This document shows, piece after piece, positions 56,998 to 64,000 of a stretch of DNA of 64,000 nt. The position numbers were made by a program, and so were the translations under genes. The stretch covers positions 42,097,430-42,161,429 of the forward strand of contig NC_087065.1 in assembly GCF_963678635.1 (NCBI RefSeq), read 5' to 3'. This DNA comes from Symsagittifera roscoffensis. Lineage: Eukaryota; Xenacoelomorpha; Acoela; Convolutidae. Numbering within the stretch: the stretch's first letter is position 1; each line of letters starts with the position of its first letter. The notes under the pieces were generated by a model. That model ran no database searches. It was not told the DNA's origin and saw only the letters and a list, made by a program, of their open reading frames with translations.

Positions 56998-58803
56998 TTA
57001 GTCGTCGGGGAAAAAACCGTGGGGGAAGATGTCGTGAATTAGTTCTGAAGTTGTTAGTAGTTTAGCTAAGATGCGGATGATATTTTTAGTCTGAAGCAGT
57101 GGCCAAAGCAATTGAAGTGCCTTAATAGTGGTTAGTTCTTCAGTGCCAACTGCAAACTCATAAGGTGTGTTTTGGATTAGATTATATAATTTGTGATTGA
57201 ATTTAGTGTTGTGGATGAATTCTAAAATTGGGATTTCTATAGGTTGTACAAACTCGTGCGGGATAAGGAAGGGTCGGGATTCTTCGGCGTTGAAGGTCTT
57301 GGTGATGGGACAGAAGATGTACATTTGGGTTATGGGATCATAATTGCGAAGAATACCATGAAGGTTAGTGTCTTTAATACAATATGTGAAATTTAGGAAA
57401 AATGGTGAAGTGTATTTGGAATTAATGAATTGAAAACGATGGTGTGGTTGTCTAGAGGGTGTGTGTAGGTCAAAGTGATTTTGGATGAAGCGATAATAAC
57501 TATATGTGTGGGTTTGTTTAGTGCGCAACATAATATCGTGTGAGCAGTGTAAATCTCGTTCGTGTGGTGCAAGGAAATGAAAGGTTAGTGAAAATATTTG
57601 GAAGCGTTCTTTAAAACTTTCGTATGCTTGTGTGTCTGTTAGTGCTTCTGAAATAATGTGATCAAACTTTCGGTCGAAGATGTTTAGTGTAAATATATAT
57701 GGTGTCTTGATGAAAAATTTCTCGGTAATTTGTGGATTAGCGAAGCGATCGTCGTCTAAGAATTGATCTTGGTTAGCTCTGATGATGTTGTGATCATAGT
57801 ATTCGAGTGTATATTCGTTAGCTCTAGGTGCAGTGTGTGTTTTTAGTGATTTTTTATATCCAACGTAAGTAATTTGTCTAGCGGTTAGTGGTGTAGTGGG
57901 TCGATATAGCATGTCCGTATTTCGCTCTATATCGATGTGAGTGTTAGATAAAGGTAAGCAAAGAGGGTTAGTAAAATGATAATATGAGGTCCAAGAGAGA
58001 GTGGGCATTAAAACGTATTCATCTACAAAGTTGCGTGTTTCGTTAGTGTCGTGGGGGGTGTTTAAGGTGTATTGTGGGAATGAGGGTAAGGTGATAGCTA
58101 AAAATTCTTTTGTGTTAGTATGCTTGGGGTGGTTGATGTATTCACGGGCTGTTCCTGGTTTTGCTGGGAAAGGATGGTTGGGGAACTTTCTTTTAAAAGT
58201 GCGGTAAGCTCTATTAGTATTGTGTGAAGATTCAGTTGATGTGGATGATGGTGCTAATGATTCAGTATAATTTGAAGAGGGTGTAGGGGTAGGGGGGTTG
58301 GATGAATTGATTGTGGAGGAGATTTGGTTTATTGTTGGGGTATGGAGGTGGTAGGGTTGTTGTTGAAGGGTAATAAAATTATCTAGCTCTGGGGAGATTC
58401 GGGGGGTGTCTGGAGAATGAGATGATTGGTCAGAATGGTATGAGGAGTAGGTTGGGGTAACTTGGGAAGCATAAGAGGGTGTGGGAGTGATTGGGTCAGG
58501 GTTATTGGGTAATATGGGTTGAAAAGGGGGTTGAGAAAATTTAGAAGAGTTATGAAAATTATTGGATGGGGATGGTTCTGAGTCGGCAAATTCATCGGGG
58601 GTTTCAATATTCGGGTTATTGAGTTGTGAGATGGAATATAAAACTGAGATGTGTGAATTAGTGTCGGAATTCATGCCTGATGTTACATTACTAGATGGAA
58701 AATCGGGTGGCGGAAAAGCAAAAAGTGGTATTATTGGGATTGGAGAGGTAAGATTGGTTGGGTGGGAATGTGATCGGTGTAGTGATCCAAGTTGGCGGCT
58801 CAT
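56998..58803 (-). CDS. 601-aa accessory protein of the retroelement, unknown
   Basis: The last ORF of the element. Its ATG overlaps the env stop as ATGA. Residues 1 to about 220 are rich in Pro, Ser, Thr and Asn, with short runs such as SNPPTPTPSSNYTES, and are probably disordered. From about 220 on the protein is richer in aromatic, His and hydrophobic residues (for example FNHKLYNLIQNTPYEFAVG) and looks folded. There is no signal peptide and no clear membrane segment. I see no zinc knuckle, protease or polymerase motif. Position after env and an open frame of 601 codons suggest a maintained function, such as an accessory or regulatory protein. A gag-like role is unlikely from position. Expression probably depends on restart after env or on its own spliced RNA. 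Confidence 0.8.
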   Translation of the reverse strand: MSRQLGSLHRSHSHPTNLTSPIPIIPLFAFPPPDFPSSNVTSGMNSDTNSHISVLYSISQLNNPNIETPDEFADSEPSPSNNFHNSSKFSQPPFQPILPNNPDPITPTPSYASQVTPTYSSYHSDQSSHSPDTPRISPELDNFITLQQQPYHLHTPTINQISSTINSSNPPTPTPSSNYTESLAPSSTSTESSHNTNRAYRTFKRKFPNHPFPAKPGTAREYINHPKHTNTKEFLAITLPSFPQYTLNTPHDTNETRNFVDEYVLMPTLSWTSYYHFTNPLCLPLSNTHIDIERNTDMLYRPTTPLTARQITYVGYKKSLKTHTAPRANEYTLEYYDHNIIRANQDQFLDDDRFANPQITEKFFIKTPYIFTLNIFDRKFDHIISEALTDTQAYESFKERFQIFSLTFHFLAPHERDLHCSHDIMLRTKQTHTYSYYRFIQNHFDLHTPSRQPHHRFQFINSKYTSPFFLNFTYCIKDTNLHGILRNYDPITQMYIFCPITKTFNAEESRPFLIPHEFVQPIEIPILEFIHNTKFNHKLYNLIQNTPYEFAVGTEELTTIKALQLLWPLLQTKNIIRILAKLLTTSELIHDIFPHGFFPDD

Positions 58804-61418
58804 CGTGGGCTAAAAAAATGATTATTTTGAGACTGAAAAGCGGTGGTATGGGGTTGTTCAATAATTTGTTCATAAGTATTATCATCTTGTGACTGGTGTG
58901 TCATTATATGTTGGATGGGACTTTGTGATGTGGTGAGTCGAAAATTTGGATTATGTGTGATGGCTAAATTTCGAAAATTTCGTGGGACTAGGGATAGTGG
59001 ATGGTTATTTGGTAGGGGTGGTAATTGTGGTGCCGTTGGCGTTATGTCTACATTGTTATGTTCTTCGTCGTATGTATTTTGTCGTGTTGCTATTTTTGTG
59101 TTATATTCTTTTATTTGTGCGTCTAAAAGAATTTTGTTTATAGATGTAGAAAAGATTCCAAAAAATCCTGCAAAGAGTATGCGTGCTACGCTTGCTTGTC
59201 TGTTTACTTGTGTGTGTATAGCACATGTGTTGTAGATTCCTTTTAAAAGTGAGAAAAGAAATCCAATAAAGTTAAACATTGCGTATAAAATAGTCAATTT
59301 TTCTAAGATGTAGTAGGGCCATCCTAGAAAATCGAGGATCTCATTTTTGAGTGTAACAAAGCTAAAAATGTTAATTGGTGATATATCTTGGGGACGGTAT
59401 TTTTCACCGTTTAGATATATATAATCTTTAATGTCTTTAAAATATCCGCTATAGTCTTGCGTGTAGATATCGGCAAATCCTGCGGTTTCTGCAAGTTTGC
59501 GTAAATTTTGGTCTATTGATTGTCTTTGTATAGTGTCCATTTGTGTTAATAATTCTTGGAATTGTTGTGTTCTAATGTGATGTTGAATATCTGATTTTGA
59601 ATAGATTCCTATTGATTGTAAGTCTATATTTGGGTTTCGAGCAATAGCGCGAATGCTTTCTGGTGAAAATTTTTTGAGTGATTGCATTAATGTGGGATAT
59701 GGAGTGAGAAGATAATATTTATTTTCATCAGGGTTTAGTTGTACTACATTGTGGCTGTTTTCTGATCCACATGGGACTGCGGTATCCCAGAAATAGGTTC
59801 TTCGTGAAAGTGTATCCACGAAATGTACTTTATTCTTATAAAAGATAGGGATTCTTTTATAACATCGTTTATCTTCAAAAACGTATAGTGGTGATACTTT
59901 TTTAGTACAAGTATAAAACCATAAGATGTTTCCTTCATAGTCTAAAAAATTTGATCTATTTCCAGATAATAAGTATCCTGCATAGGGTATTTTTAATACT
60001 GCTAGTGCAAGTGATTGTAATATTTGTGTTCGTTCTAATTCGCATAGTTGGTGTAGTGTTTCTAATTCGGAGAGTGACATTTCTTGAAAAATTCGGCTAA
60101 TTGTATAATCTAGTTTCATATCTAAGTGAATATCATAGTGGATATTACCGAAATATGTAGTATTCATTAGTGATAATTCTTGTAAGCGTGTGCTTCTGGT
60201 GTCATGGGGTTTTAGATGTCCACCAGGTTGTCCGTTGCTTTTTTCAAAATTAACTGGTATATAGGATGTTCCTTCGTTTGGAGGATGACCTGTGGCATAT
60301 GGGTCGATTTTTACTTTTCCAGTGGTCATGTCGAATCCTTTTTCGTATTCAACTAATATTTCAGAGTATTGTGTTCTGTGAAGTGGATTCCTGTATTTAC
60401 ATGCAAGTTCTGTTTCTTGATATATTTGAAAACGTGTCAATTTATTTTCTATATTGTCTATGTTTCTAAAATTAGAACTTAGTTTTCGTGATGGATGGAC
60501 TTGTTCATATGGAATTGATTGTATAAAATATTTTTCGTGAAATTTTATCATACGAGCGTGTATTTTTGCTACTTGAAATGTTGTACATGTATCTTCGGGG
60601 AACCAAACAATTGTTGCTTGTGTTCTCGTTGTAGGGTCGCAATAACCTTGATCATTTTTACAAGGTAATCGGATTCCTTGATAGATCATTGTATTATCTG
60701 ATAAATCTCGTGTTAGTTGTATTTTTTCGAGTTGTATTTTCCAATCGAAAAACATTATTTCTTGGTATCCTTTATTTTTTGTGTCTGCTTTGCAGTTGGA
60801 TGGGTCATTTATACCAATGTGTGGTATCCAATGTTTATCGTGTAGGTCATAGGTTAATCGTCCGTGTGCGCCGTTATACGGGTATTTTTCGTCTAGTTTT
60901 ATATGTCCTTGGTGTCTTTCAAGTTGTGATTGATGTACAGAGTCTGAAAAAACTTGAAAATTAACTAACTTTCTTGCGGAGTTTTTATTTTGTGTGATGT
61001 TTAGTCTAAGTAATTCATTTTTACAATAGTCGGGATTGAGATGTAAAAGACGTTCTATATTACTTTGATAGAATGATTCATGGTCAAGTCGGTTTTTGTT
61101 TCCGTTCGAGACTTGTGAACAATGTACTTTCTTTTCGGAAAATGTTGCTGTGAATTTATAACCTGTAACTGTTGTTGCTCGGGCTTTTGAATAGAGTGTT
61201 GCTATTACATCTGTGGTTTCTATAGCTTGTGGTTCTGTTTCACATTGTGATACTTGATTTATTGCATATTTATGTAGTGTTTTTTGTTCATTTTCTTCAC
61301 AATCGTAATGTGTTACTAATAAATCTTGTGGTCCTGTACGAGGGGAAGGGTTTATGTTTTGATTTGAGATTACTAGAAAAAGGAGTTGGAGAAAAATTAA
61401 TAATTTTAGAATATACAT
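58800..61418 (-). CDS. env: envelope-like glycoprotein of a Ty3/gypsy element (872 aa)
   Basis: The ORF starts with a signal peptide (hydrophobic core LLIFLQLLFLVIS) and has a large Cys-containing ectodomain with several N-x-S/T sites (for example NITQ, NTTY, NRSN). Residues about 501-575 form a Cys-rich block with CYKRIPIFY and FVDTLSRRTYFWDTAVPC. The region at about 702-760 is strongly hydrophobic in two parts (ILYAMFNFIGFLFSLLKG; ARILFAGFFGIFSTSI) and likely anchors it. A Pro/Gln/Asn-rich tail of about 110 residues follows. No clear furin-type R-x-K/R-R site was seen. Position after pol, length and topology indicate a retroviral Env; I do not assign the fusion-protein class. It starts 13 nt inside the preceding ORF and ends in an ATGA overlap with the next. 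Confidence 0.85.
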   Translation of the reverse strand: MYILKLLIFLQLLFLVISNQNINPSPRTGPQDLLVTHYDCEENEQKTLHKYAINQVSQCETEPQAIETTDVIATLYSKARATTVTGYKFTATFSEKKVHCSQVSNGNKNRLDHESFYQSNIERLLHLNPDYCKNELLRLNITQNKNSARKLVNFQVFSDSVHQSQLERHQGHIKLDEKYPYNGAHGRLTYDLHDKHWIPHIGINDPSNCKADTKNKGYQEIMFFDWKIQLEKIQLTRDLSDNTMIYQGIRLPCKNDQGYCDPTTRTQATIVWFPEDTCTTFQVAKIHARMIKFHEKYFIQSIPYEQVHPSRKLSSNFRNIDNIENKLTRFQIYQETELACKYRNPLHRTQYSEILVEYEKGFDMTTGKVKIDPYATGHPPNEGTSYIPVNFEKSNGQPGGHLKPHDTRSTRLQELSLMNTTYFGNIHYDIHLDMKLDYTISRIFQEMSLSELETLHQLCELERTQILQSLALAVLKIPYAGYLLSGNRSNFLDYEGNILWFYTCTKKVSPLYVFEDKRCYKRIPIFYKNKVHFVDTLSRRTYFWDTAVPCGSENSHNVVQLNPDENKYYLLTPYPTLMQSLKKFSPESIRAIARNPNIDLQSIGIYSKSDIQHHIRTQQFQELLTQMDTIQRQSIDQNLRKLAETAGFADIYTQDYSGYFKDIKDYIYLNGEKYRPQDISPINIFSFVTLKNEILDFLGWPYYILEKLTILYAMFNFIGFLFSLLKGIYNTCAIHTQVNRQASVARILFAGFFGIFSTSINKILLDAQIKEYNTKIATRQNTYDEEHNNVDITPTAPQLPPLPNNHPLSLVPRNFRNLAITHNPNFRLTTSQSPIQHIMTHQSQDDNTYEQIIEQPHTTAFQSQNNHFFSPR

Positions 61419-62542
61419 GTGTATGATAATCCTGAGTATGGATTATAAAATGTAATGTAGCCAATTGTGTTTTTGGTATATCTGTCGTATTTGTATATTA
61501 CTTCAGTAGTTATAAACGGTGGTGGTAGTGATTGAGCTGTTATGTTAGGTGGATTTAATGGGTAGGGATGTTGGGTAATATTATTTAACTTAACTGTGAT
61601 TTCAAACTTTAATTGTAAACTGTTTTGTTGGAGTATTTGAATATTGTGATCACGGATATCGTTGTGAATATCTTGGCGATATTGTAATCTATTAAGTGCC
61701 CAGTTATGAAGGCGGTTACTTTCTTGATGTTGTCCAAATAATGGTGGAGGTGCTGTAAATGTATTCCAATCTAGTCTTAAAGGAATATTTATTGATGATT
61801 GTTCTCGATATCTGGCGTCGAGATTATTTGGAAAATTTAAGTTAAAAGGTGGTGGTGAAATCTGGCTTATTGATGGTGTTGATGGTAGTGATAATGTTTC
61901 TGGTAGTGATGAGGATGTTGTTGTATCCGTAGAAATATCTATTGGATTATTGACTAAATTTAATTCACCTTGTGTAAATGAATGTGTTGTCCAATATGGT
62001 AGTCGTGATGCCTGGTTTGGGGGGTTAAAGGGATTTTCACGTATTTGTTCAGATGTTGGTGTTGAACCTAAGTAATCTGATGGTAGGCTTGAGGTGCTAC
62101 GTTGTGAAAGAAGCGTAGGGGTTTCTGGTAATATACCAATGGGGTTTTCTGGAGTGTTTTGTGATGGGGATTGAGGTATATCAAAATGAACTCGGGGAGT
62201 TTGAAAATTTCTGTTTCGTCGAGGATGTATAATTTGTCTATTTATTTCGACTGTATTTTGGTTTTGACTAGGATTTCTTATTCTACTTAGTTCTTGTGGT
62301 AGTGTTGGGTATAGGTTATATGTTGGTTCGCTTAGAGGTGCTTGTCGTTGAACTGGTTCTAGTGGTTCTGATAAACGAGCATGTCGTTCTTCAAAAGTGT
62401 ATGGATTGTCTTGAAAAGAAATTCGTGTAGATGTTTGAGGATTTTGAGTAATTGAAGGTGGTGTTTGGTTATCTTGGGATGATGTCGGTGAAGACTGACT
62501 TTGTGACTGTTGGGTAGCAATTTTTGATGGATTTTTGAATTG
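61406..62542 (-). CDS. 378-codon ORF with no ATG, Pro/Gln/Ser-rich, before env
   Basis: The frame is open from the TAA at 62545-62543 to the TAA at 61408-61406 and contains no ATG, GTG, CTG or TTG codon. About the first 250 residues are rich in Gln, Pro, Ser, Thr and Asn (for example PSKIATQQSQSQSSP). The last 120 look folded (WNTFTAPPPLFGQHQES, LQLKFEITVKLNNIT) and end YNPYSGLSYTCIF, whose coding overlaps the env ATG. There is no signal peptide in the ORF itself. Lack of a start implies that a spliced upstream exon supplies it; TTGCTACCCAACAG near 62510 is a candidate acceptor. Frameshifting from the 62-codon ORF is excluded by the TAA. A non-AUG start such as ACG or ATA is an alternative. 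Function is unknown. Confidence 0.75.
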   Translation of the reverse strand, partial: QFKNPSKIATQQSQSQSSPTSSQDNQTPPSITQNPQTSTRISFQDNPYTFEERHARLSEPLEPVQRQAPLSEPTYNLYPTLPQELSRIRNPSQNQNTVEINRQIIHPRRNRNFQTPRVHFDIPQSPSQNTPENPIGILPETPTLLSQRSTSSLPSDYLGSTPTSEQIRENPFNPPNQASRLPYWTTHSFTQGELNLVNNPIDISTDTTTSSSLPETLSLPSTPSISQISPPPFNLNFPNNLDARYREQSSINIPLRLDWNTFTAPPPLFGQHQESNRLHNWALNRLQYRQDIHNDIRDHNIQILQQNSLQLKFEITVKLNNITQHPYPLNPPNITAQSLPPPFITTEVIYKYDRYTKNTIGYITFYNPYSGLSYTCIF

Positions 62543-62547
62543 TTACT

Positions 62548-62736
62548 TTAGTGGGAAGGTTTATGTGTTTTATAATATTCTTCCAAAAAAAGAATTAGAA
62601 GGATTGTTGCTAGGGCAAATGTGAAGATTGCTTTCTTTATACATTTACATATTGTCAAAATGAGGGATGATAAGAATGCTATGAAAATTACAAACAATAA
62701 AAAAATATCAGTTCTACTGAAAATTTTTTGTATCAT
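62548..62736 (-). CDS. 62-aa double-membrane-span protein
   Basis: Starts in an ATGA overlap with the 76-aa ORF. It has two hydrophobic segments, about residues 11-30 (IFLLFVIFIAFLSSLILTI) and 37-53 (IFTFALATILLILFL), joined by a short Cys/Lys turn (CKCIKK). The tail EEYYKTHKPSH is charged. Size and layout are those of small hydrophobic viroporin-type proteins, an inference from topology only. It ends six bases before the 378-codon frame opens. Confidence 0.65.
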   Translation of the reverse strand: MIQKIFSRTDIFLLFVIFIAFLSSLILTICKCIKKAIFTFALATILLILFLEEYYKTHKPSH

Positions 62737-62963
62737 TTAGACAAGTTATATGAATCGTACCTGTGGATGTAATCAAGGGTTTTGGAAAGTTGGAGGAATA
62801 GTTCGAGTATAGTGTAGAAAATTAAAAAAATGTTACAAAAAATGATTAGGATTATTAGAAAAGATTCAAGTATATCAAAAAGAAATATTATAAAGGTTTC
62901 AAGTATTGTAAAAAAATGTTTAAAATTTATGAGTATTTGAGTAACTGATTGAGAGAAGAGCAT
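62733..62963 (-). CDS. 76-aa very hydrophobic protein
   Basis: The ATG follows directly on the TAA of the preceding ORF (TAAATG), and its TGA overlaps the next ATG (ATGA). The middle (about residues 18-58) is almost only Ile, Leu and Phe (TFIIFLFDILESFLIILIIF), enough for one or two membrane spans, followed by a polar end YIHRYDSYNLSK. AT-rich DNA favours such residues by chance, but the exact stop-start joints on both sides argue for a gene. Function is unknown; a membrane accessory protein is likely. Confidence 0.55.
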   Translation of the reverse strand: MLFSQSVTQILINFKHFFTILETFIIFLFDILESFLIILIIFCNIFLIFYTILELFLQLSKTLDYIHRYDSYNLSK

Positions 62964-63116
62964 TTAAGAAATGATCTCTTGGTCGAATATTTTTTGCTGT
63001 TCGAGGCGATTTTCTAGTGTGGTCGGATTATTTATTAGTTTTTTGACAAGTGGGTTGAGTTTTGTAAAAAATTGTTGGGGGCAATTTGCATGGTGATTGG
63101 GAGGTCGTCTTTTTCT
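62964..63116 (-). CDS. 50-codon ORF without ATG, likely 3' exon
   Basis: The frame opens after TAA at 63119-63117 and ends with the TAA adjoining the ATG of the 76-aa ORF. It begins RKRRPPNHHANCPQQ and continues into an amphipathic charged part (KLNPLVKKLINNPTTLENRL). No start codon lies in the frame, so if used it must be joined to an upstream exon (TAAAG just before it is a weak acceptor). The basic first residues could be a nuclear or RNA-binding signal. Confidence 0.4.
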   Translation of the reverse strand, partial: RKRRPPNHHANCPQQFFTKLNPLVKKLINNPTTLENRLEQQKIFDQEIIS

Positions 63117-63561
63117 TTATTTTTGTTTGTCAAATGATCCGGGGTATGGTGAGATTTTTATGCTTTAGGCTAATTAAAATGTTCATTTTGTTACTTTAGG
63201 CTAAGTTAACAAATTTGTTTTGGGGGTATTCGTGGTCTGAGTTGGGGAAATATTGTTGATCTTTGGGTTATTAGATAAGGGAGGGGTACGGTATTATGGT
63301 GGTATTTATTTTAGTTGTCAAGTTGGAGTGGTTTGCTTATTTTTGACCTGGAGGTCGTAAAGTTATAGTTATAGATGTGCCTGGAGTTCTATATGATTCG
63401 TCTAATTGGTCTTAGTTTGAGTTAGAGAAAGTGACGGATTGGATGAATCCTATTGGTTTATTTTGAACTAGAATTATTACGTACTTGTCAGCATGTTATT
63501 TTGAAAAATGTAAATGAAAAATGTTTCGAAGGTTTCAAGATAGTGAAGTATAATGTTAAAA
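63117..63561 (-). other. non-coding gap between pol and the accessory cassette
   Basis: No frame longer than about 20 codons. It carries a duplicated TTAGCCTAAAG (about 63165-63205). It is the most likely place for a splice acceptor that creates the env-region RNAs, but I cannot choose one. Confidence 0.45.
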
Positions 63562-64000
63562 TTACTTTTGAAATTCCACTTTCTTTAAAATTTTAGATTG
63601 GGGGATGAATATTTTATAGTTTTTACGTGGTTGATTTCGGAGTCTTGTTGTTTTTCTATTTTCTGATTTGTCGATTTGTTCTTGGGGTATTATTTGTTCG
63701 GTCATTTTTCTATTTTTTCTTTGTTTTGGGGATTCTTTATGGTTTTGTGTATTGTTTTTGGTGGCGTTATCATTTTGTTCTGTGTTTTTCAGATGTGGTT
63801 CATTTTGAATGATTTTTAATCCTGTGAAAGAATATAATTGAGTTAATTCGCGGAGTGCGTATTCTTTTGGGTAATAAGGTAATAGGTTGTTTCGATGTTG
63901 AACGATTTCTTTTTTGTTTGAGTCGGTAATTTTATATGTGACATCAGTGGGTCTTGCAATTATTTGGTATGGTCCTTTTCGAAGGGGTTGTAATTTTTTA
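63562..64000 (-). CDS. pol: pol C-terminus (integrase GPY/F module), partial
   Basis: The frame is open from the window end to TAA at 63564-63562, 145 codons seen. Near its start LQPLRKGPYQIIARPTDVTY and then IVQHRNNLLPYYPK show the GPY/F module that closes Ty3/gypsy integrases: L..R..GPY, Y.I, and V-H/Q-R-N-L-P-Y/Y. A Lys/Asn/Gln-rich tail of about 85 residues follows, ending in KVEFQK. The catalytic core, RT, protease and gag would lie beyond 64000. This fixes the class (Ty3/gypsy) and the orientation of everything from 55 to 64 kb. Confidence 0.85.
   Translation of the reverse strand, partial: KKLQPLRKGPYQIIARPTDVTYKITDSNKKEIVQHRNNLLPYYPKEYALRELTQLYSFTGLKIIQNEPHLKNTEQNDNATKNNTQNHKESPKQRKNRKMTEQIIPQEQIDKSENRKTTRLRNQPRKNYKIFIPQSKILKKVEFQK

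Noticed and set aside
58001-59235. Plus-strand frames opposite env and the 601-aa ORF
   Set aside because: Antisense shadows of strongly biased coding sequence.
62542-62736. Frameshift from the 62-codon ORF into the 378-codon ORF
   Set aside because: The target frame has TAA at 62545-62543, three bases past the stop of the small ORF, so no shift inside the small ORF can enter it.
56998-64000. Prokaryotic operon or bacterial contamination
   Set aside because: Stop-start overlaps look operon-like, but the upstream frame is a Ty3/gypsy integrase end, there are no Shine-Dalgarno sites, and consensus splice sites are present.

Overview
The window is AT-rich eukaryotic, almost certainly invertebrate nuclear DNA. 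The evidence is consensus GT/AG splice sites, short coding exons separated by repeat-filled introns, tRNA-like Pol III repeats, hAT-type and Mutator-type MITEs, LTR retrotransposons and dense families of short repeats. I cannot name the species. There is no rRNA gene, intact tRNA, CRISPR array or prokaryotic operon.

Layout. 1-6190: three copies of a large tandem unit, each carrying the same nested hAT-type MITE with its 8-bp target duplication. 6431-27730 (minus): five small exons whose reading phases agree across four introns. They define a gene of about 21 kb encoding a coiled-coil protein, with introns full of transposon debris. 6700-52000: many copies of one non-autonomous element, called HpE here (about 520 bp). 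Each end carries a small perfect hairpin and the copies often lie in head-to-tail arrays; 41068-44594 is the largest. 31827-37231 (minus): an LTR retrotransposon in an LTR-internal-LTR-internal arrangement with recognisable PBS, PPT, TATA box and a broken retropepsin. 37660-40480 (minus): a decayed Ty3/gypsy pol (RT and integrase pieces). 46948-47304: a Mutator-like foldback element with a 9-bp target duplication. 53230-54240: satellite-like AATCGATTATAAT repeats and G-rich tracts.

54960-64000 (minus): the 3' half of a young-looking Ty3/gypsy element whose ORFs are all open. After the integrase C-terminus (cut by the window end) comes a compact cassette: a 50-codon ORF without ATG, two tiny hydrophobic proteins, a 378-codon ORF with no ATG at all, an 872-aa envelope-like glycoprotein and an unknown 601-aa protein. 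Adjacent ORFs touch or overlap (TAAATG, ATGA, 13 nt, ATGA). A consensus splice donor follows directly on the last stop. This cassette, with four or five genes beyond env of gag-pol-env layout, is the best candidate for an undescribed system. Its proteins would presumably derive from spliced subgenomic RNAs and/or stop-restart translation: glycoprotein for membrane fusion, small membrane proteins of viroporin type, and two low-complexity proteins of unknown role.
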